In this document: positions 62,099 to 64,000 of the stretch, piece by piece
How the letters are laid out: every line of letters starts with the position of its first letter
Position numbering within the stretch: the first letter of the stretch is position 1
From: Whitmania pigra
Lineage: Eukaryota; Annelida; Clitellata; Hirudinida; Haemopidae
NCBI GenBank assembly: GCA_021613335.1
Contig: JAJTWR010000231.1
Location: 4,472,001-4,536,000 of the forward strand
Length of the DNA stretch: 64,000 bases
Direction: 5' to 3'
Program-made: the position numbers and the translations under genes
Notes under the pieces: model-generated
Told to the model about the DNA's origin: nothing
Databases searched by the model: none
Seen by the model: the letters and a program-made list of their open reading frames with translations, nothing else

Positions 62099-62343
62099 CT
62101 AAGAAGATAGAGAAACGGATAAAGAGGATCGTGAATGGAGAAAAGAAACACCTCTCTTCATTTAGCCACCCAGCTAAATTCATCAAACCTCTCAACATGA
62201 AACAAATGCAACCTAATCTGTTCTGTACACGGAAAATATTTTAATTTTCATTCCATGTTCAAACTATCCGCTTCTTGTTCCAATCATTGTCAACATTTTT
62301 TCTGGACTTACAAGTTCCATGTTTTCCAATTTTTCACGCTTAG

Positions 62344-62700
62344 GTCATCTATCGGAGCGTGGCCGGATTTGTTTTTGACATGGAGACGTCCGAAGGAAGA
62401 GTGGCTTATTCGACCATGAAAATTGGTGTACTTTTGGACTTTTCATTTTCATTTCAAAAACTTAATGGATTAATTTGGCCAATTCTAGTTCGCCAGACAC
62501 CTGCATTGCGTCAACCGCAACATCTCGACTTGTGAAGTAAGTGAAATAAGAATATTAAAAATTCAGATGTTTTTGCTGTTACTAATTTATTTTTCCAGCT
62601 TAAATTTCTTTGTTTTTTGAGTCGGTGGTTTTCCGAAGACATTTTTGGTCTTCTATTTTTCTTCACGAAAAGCACCAAAACCTCTAAAAAAGAAAAGTGA
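62344..62700 (+). CDS. Possible 3' exons of an unidentified gene
   Basis: Three plus-strand exons fit splice signals and phase. 62344-62427 follows a long pyrimidine tract and TTTTTCACGCTTAG, and reads VIYRSVAGFVFDMETSEGRV. 62489-62536 reads FARHLHCVNRNISTCE and has a GTAAGT donor. 62599-62700 ends in TGA after KTSKKEK. All junctions are phase 0. No family was recognised and no upstream exons were found, so the start is unknown. Confidence 0.3.
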
Positions 62701-62784
62701 TTTAGTCAATTCGCTCAATTGCTTTTTGACATAGAAATTGACCGGGGACTCCGGCCCCGGGTCCGTCAAATTTTAGCCTTGGTT

Positions 62785-62945
62785 TAATAATAATAATAAT
62801 TGATTTATAAAGCGCCATGTGCATAAAGCGTCAGAGGCGCCTTGTGTCTTCGCTGTCCCATGAAGTCCTGAAGAGATGGGTCTTCAGGTGGCGTTTAGCC
62901 GGAGAATATCGTAAATCATGCGTAAGAAATTTAGGCACTCTTTTA
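62785..62945. repeat. TAA run plus TTTATAAAGCGCCA interspersed repeat
   Basis: TAATAATAATAATTGATTTATAAAGCGCCATGTGC is shared with 47335-47371 and, in part, 14162. It continues with TCAGAGGCGCC...GATGGGTCTTCAGGTGGCG, a layout common in marine-invertebrate repeat families. This is the longest copy in the window. Confidence 0.7.
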
Positions 62946-64000
62946 AAACGAGAACGTCTATTCCATACCTGAATCCAATTTTTGATAAAATCTTCCATTT
63001 GGTGGAATAAAATTATTAATAGTTATAGAATCTGTTGCGAGCGGCTGAGATTGGAACTCCTAATAGAACTGTACTAAAAGCGAAAGTCTTGGTCTTAACA
63101 ATTCATAATAACTCACAATAATCATACTGAATAAAATCGTCCGATACTTGGAGCAATCTTATAAAATGACCCTCTGCTCTTAAAATATTTTTGCGCATGA
63201 AACATTTCTACATTCTTTGGCATGAATGCCATTTAGAACTCCTTTCACGATCACTTGGGCTGACAGGTGGATCTAAATACATTCTAGCTTTGTCAGGGCT
63301 GGTAGCTCCTTAGGGTCATCAGAGACACCTGTACGTTTATTCTTAGTGAATTTGTGAATAGTGAACTCCGGTTCTCCAGAAGTGGGGATTTTGTTTCGGT
63401 TTGTAACCGAATGAGTATAATTATGTGTGTATAAATTGTTATAATGTTTTGTTGTTTTATTTTAGTTGTGGAGACGGAGACTTATGAATCGCACGGTATA
63501 TTTAAATATTAAAAAATTTCGATATTATTAACCTACAAAGTGCGATTTAACAAAATCGACCAATTTATTTTTTGAAAATGAATTTTAAAATAAAATTCAA
63601 CTAATTTATAATTTTATTTACGTTAATTTGTAACGCCTTATGCCAAAAATGAAACTAGGTAAAAGTACGACCAAAATAGTAATTCGTTACAAGTAAAAGT
63701 ACAGAGAATTTTAATAGCCAGGCTCTAGTTACTAGGGCTTATTTTCGGGGAAATGCGATAGTGGTATACACAAGTATATGCAATGGTATGTGCAAATGAG
63801 TTGTGAAATGATGGAGTTACATCCAAACAGCTGCATTTATCACTGAATTTGCATGATGGCGTAGCAAATAATTTTAAAAAGTTGAACAAAAGCATAAAAT
63901 TACACTGTTAATACGTTAGAAAGTCCCACATTTAAACATGTATTTTGTACCTCTGCCCAGTCTAAAAATGCGACCCCGGTCGATCCCTATAATGGTTTCT
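62946..64000. other. Right end of window, nothing recognised
   Basis: No exon or named repeat was seen. The last 40 bases contain AAAAATGCGACCCCGGTCGATCCC, which may begin another hAT-like terminus cut by the window edge. Confidence 0.4.

Overview
This window is animal nuclear DNA. It is AT-rich and intron-dense, with GT-AG introns from about 60 bp to several kb, homopolymer and ATT microsatellites, and many small cut-and-paste transposon relics. The gene content (HCN channel, receptor guanylate cyclase, group I PAK, HLX homeobox, Scratch zinc finger, COG2, EMG1, an EFCAB14-like protein and a YjbQ/UPF0047 protein) points to a bilaterian invertebrate. Compact spacing, divergent family members and an animal YjbQ gene would fit a marine invertebrate such as a tunicate, but the species cannot be named from this sequence. 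There is no operon, CRISPR array or prokaryotic cassette. Splice models were built by hand from homology, splice signals and reading phase. In every complete model the summed exon length is a multiple of three.

Layout. 87-902 (-): first two coding exons of a group I p21-activated kinase that runs off the left edge. 1842-2027: ATT microsatellite. 2809-3735: old hAT-like element. 4408-12429 (+): complete nine-exon HCN channel (635 aa) with transposon relics in its 3.8 kb intron. 12599-13813 (-): seven-exon YjbQ/UPF0047 gene (146 aa), tail to tail with HCN. 15394-25118 (+): 23-exon receptor guanylate cyclase (1684 aa) with an exceptional C-terminal tail of about 490 residues. 25650-28900: LINE, LTR and hAT debris. 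29125-30149 (+): EMG1. 31078-35230 (-): COG2 (17 exons, 749 aa), convergent with EMG1. 36083-37250: hAT element with an exact 8-bp target duplication. 39290-41128 (-): HLX homeobox gene with a TATA box. 41360-47900: a gene-poor stretch. 47911-52345 (-): EFCAB14-like membrane protein with a Tc1 relic in an intron. 52926-54187 (-): Ulp1-protease ORFs, probably from a transposon. 56693-58022: two MITEs. 58685-60193 (-): Scratch repressor. 61027-61231: MITE. 62344-62700: weak candidate exons of an unidentified gene.

The genes are independent housekeeping, signalling and developmental loci and do not form one pathway. HCN channels and receptor guanylate cyclases are both tied to cyclic nucleotides and lie next to each other apart from the small YjbQ gene. 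That is suggestive only. The points most worth following are the cyclase tail, the HCN changes in the pore filter and nucleotide pocket, the degenerate fifth Scratch finger, the animal YjbQ gene with micro-exons, the EF-hand-less EFCAB14 homologue, and several transposon families defined here by exact target-site duplications.
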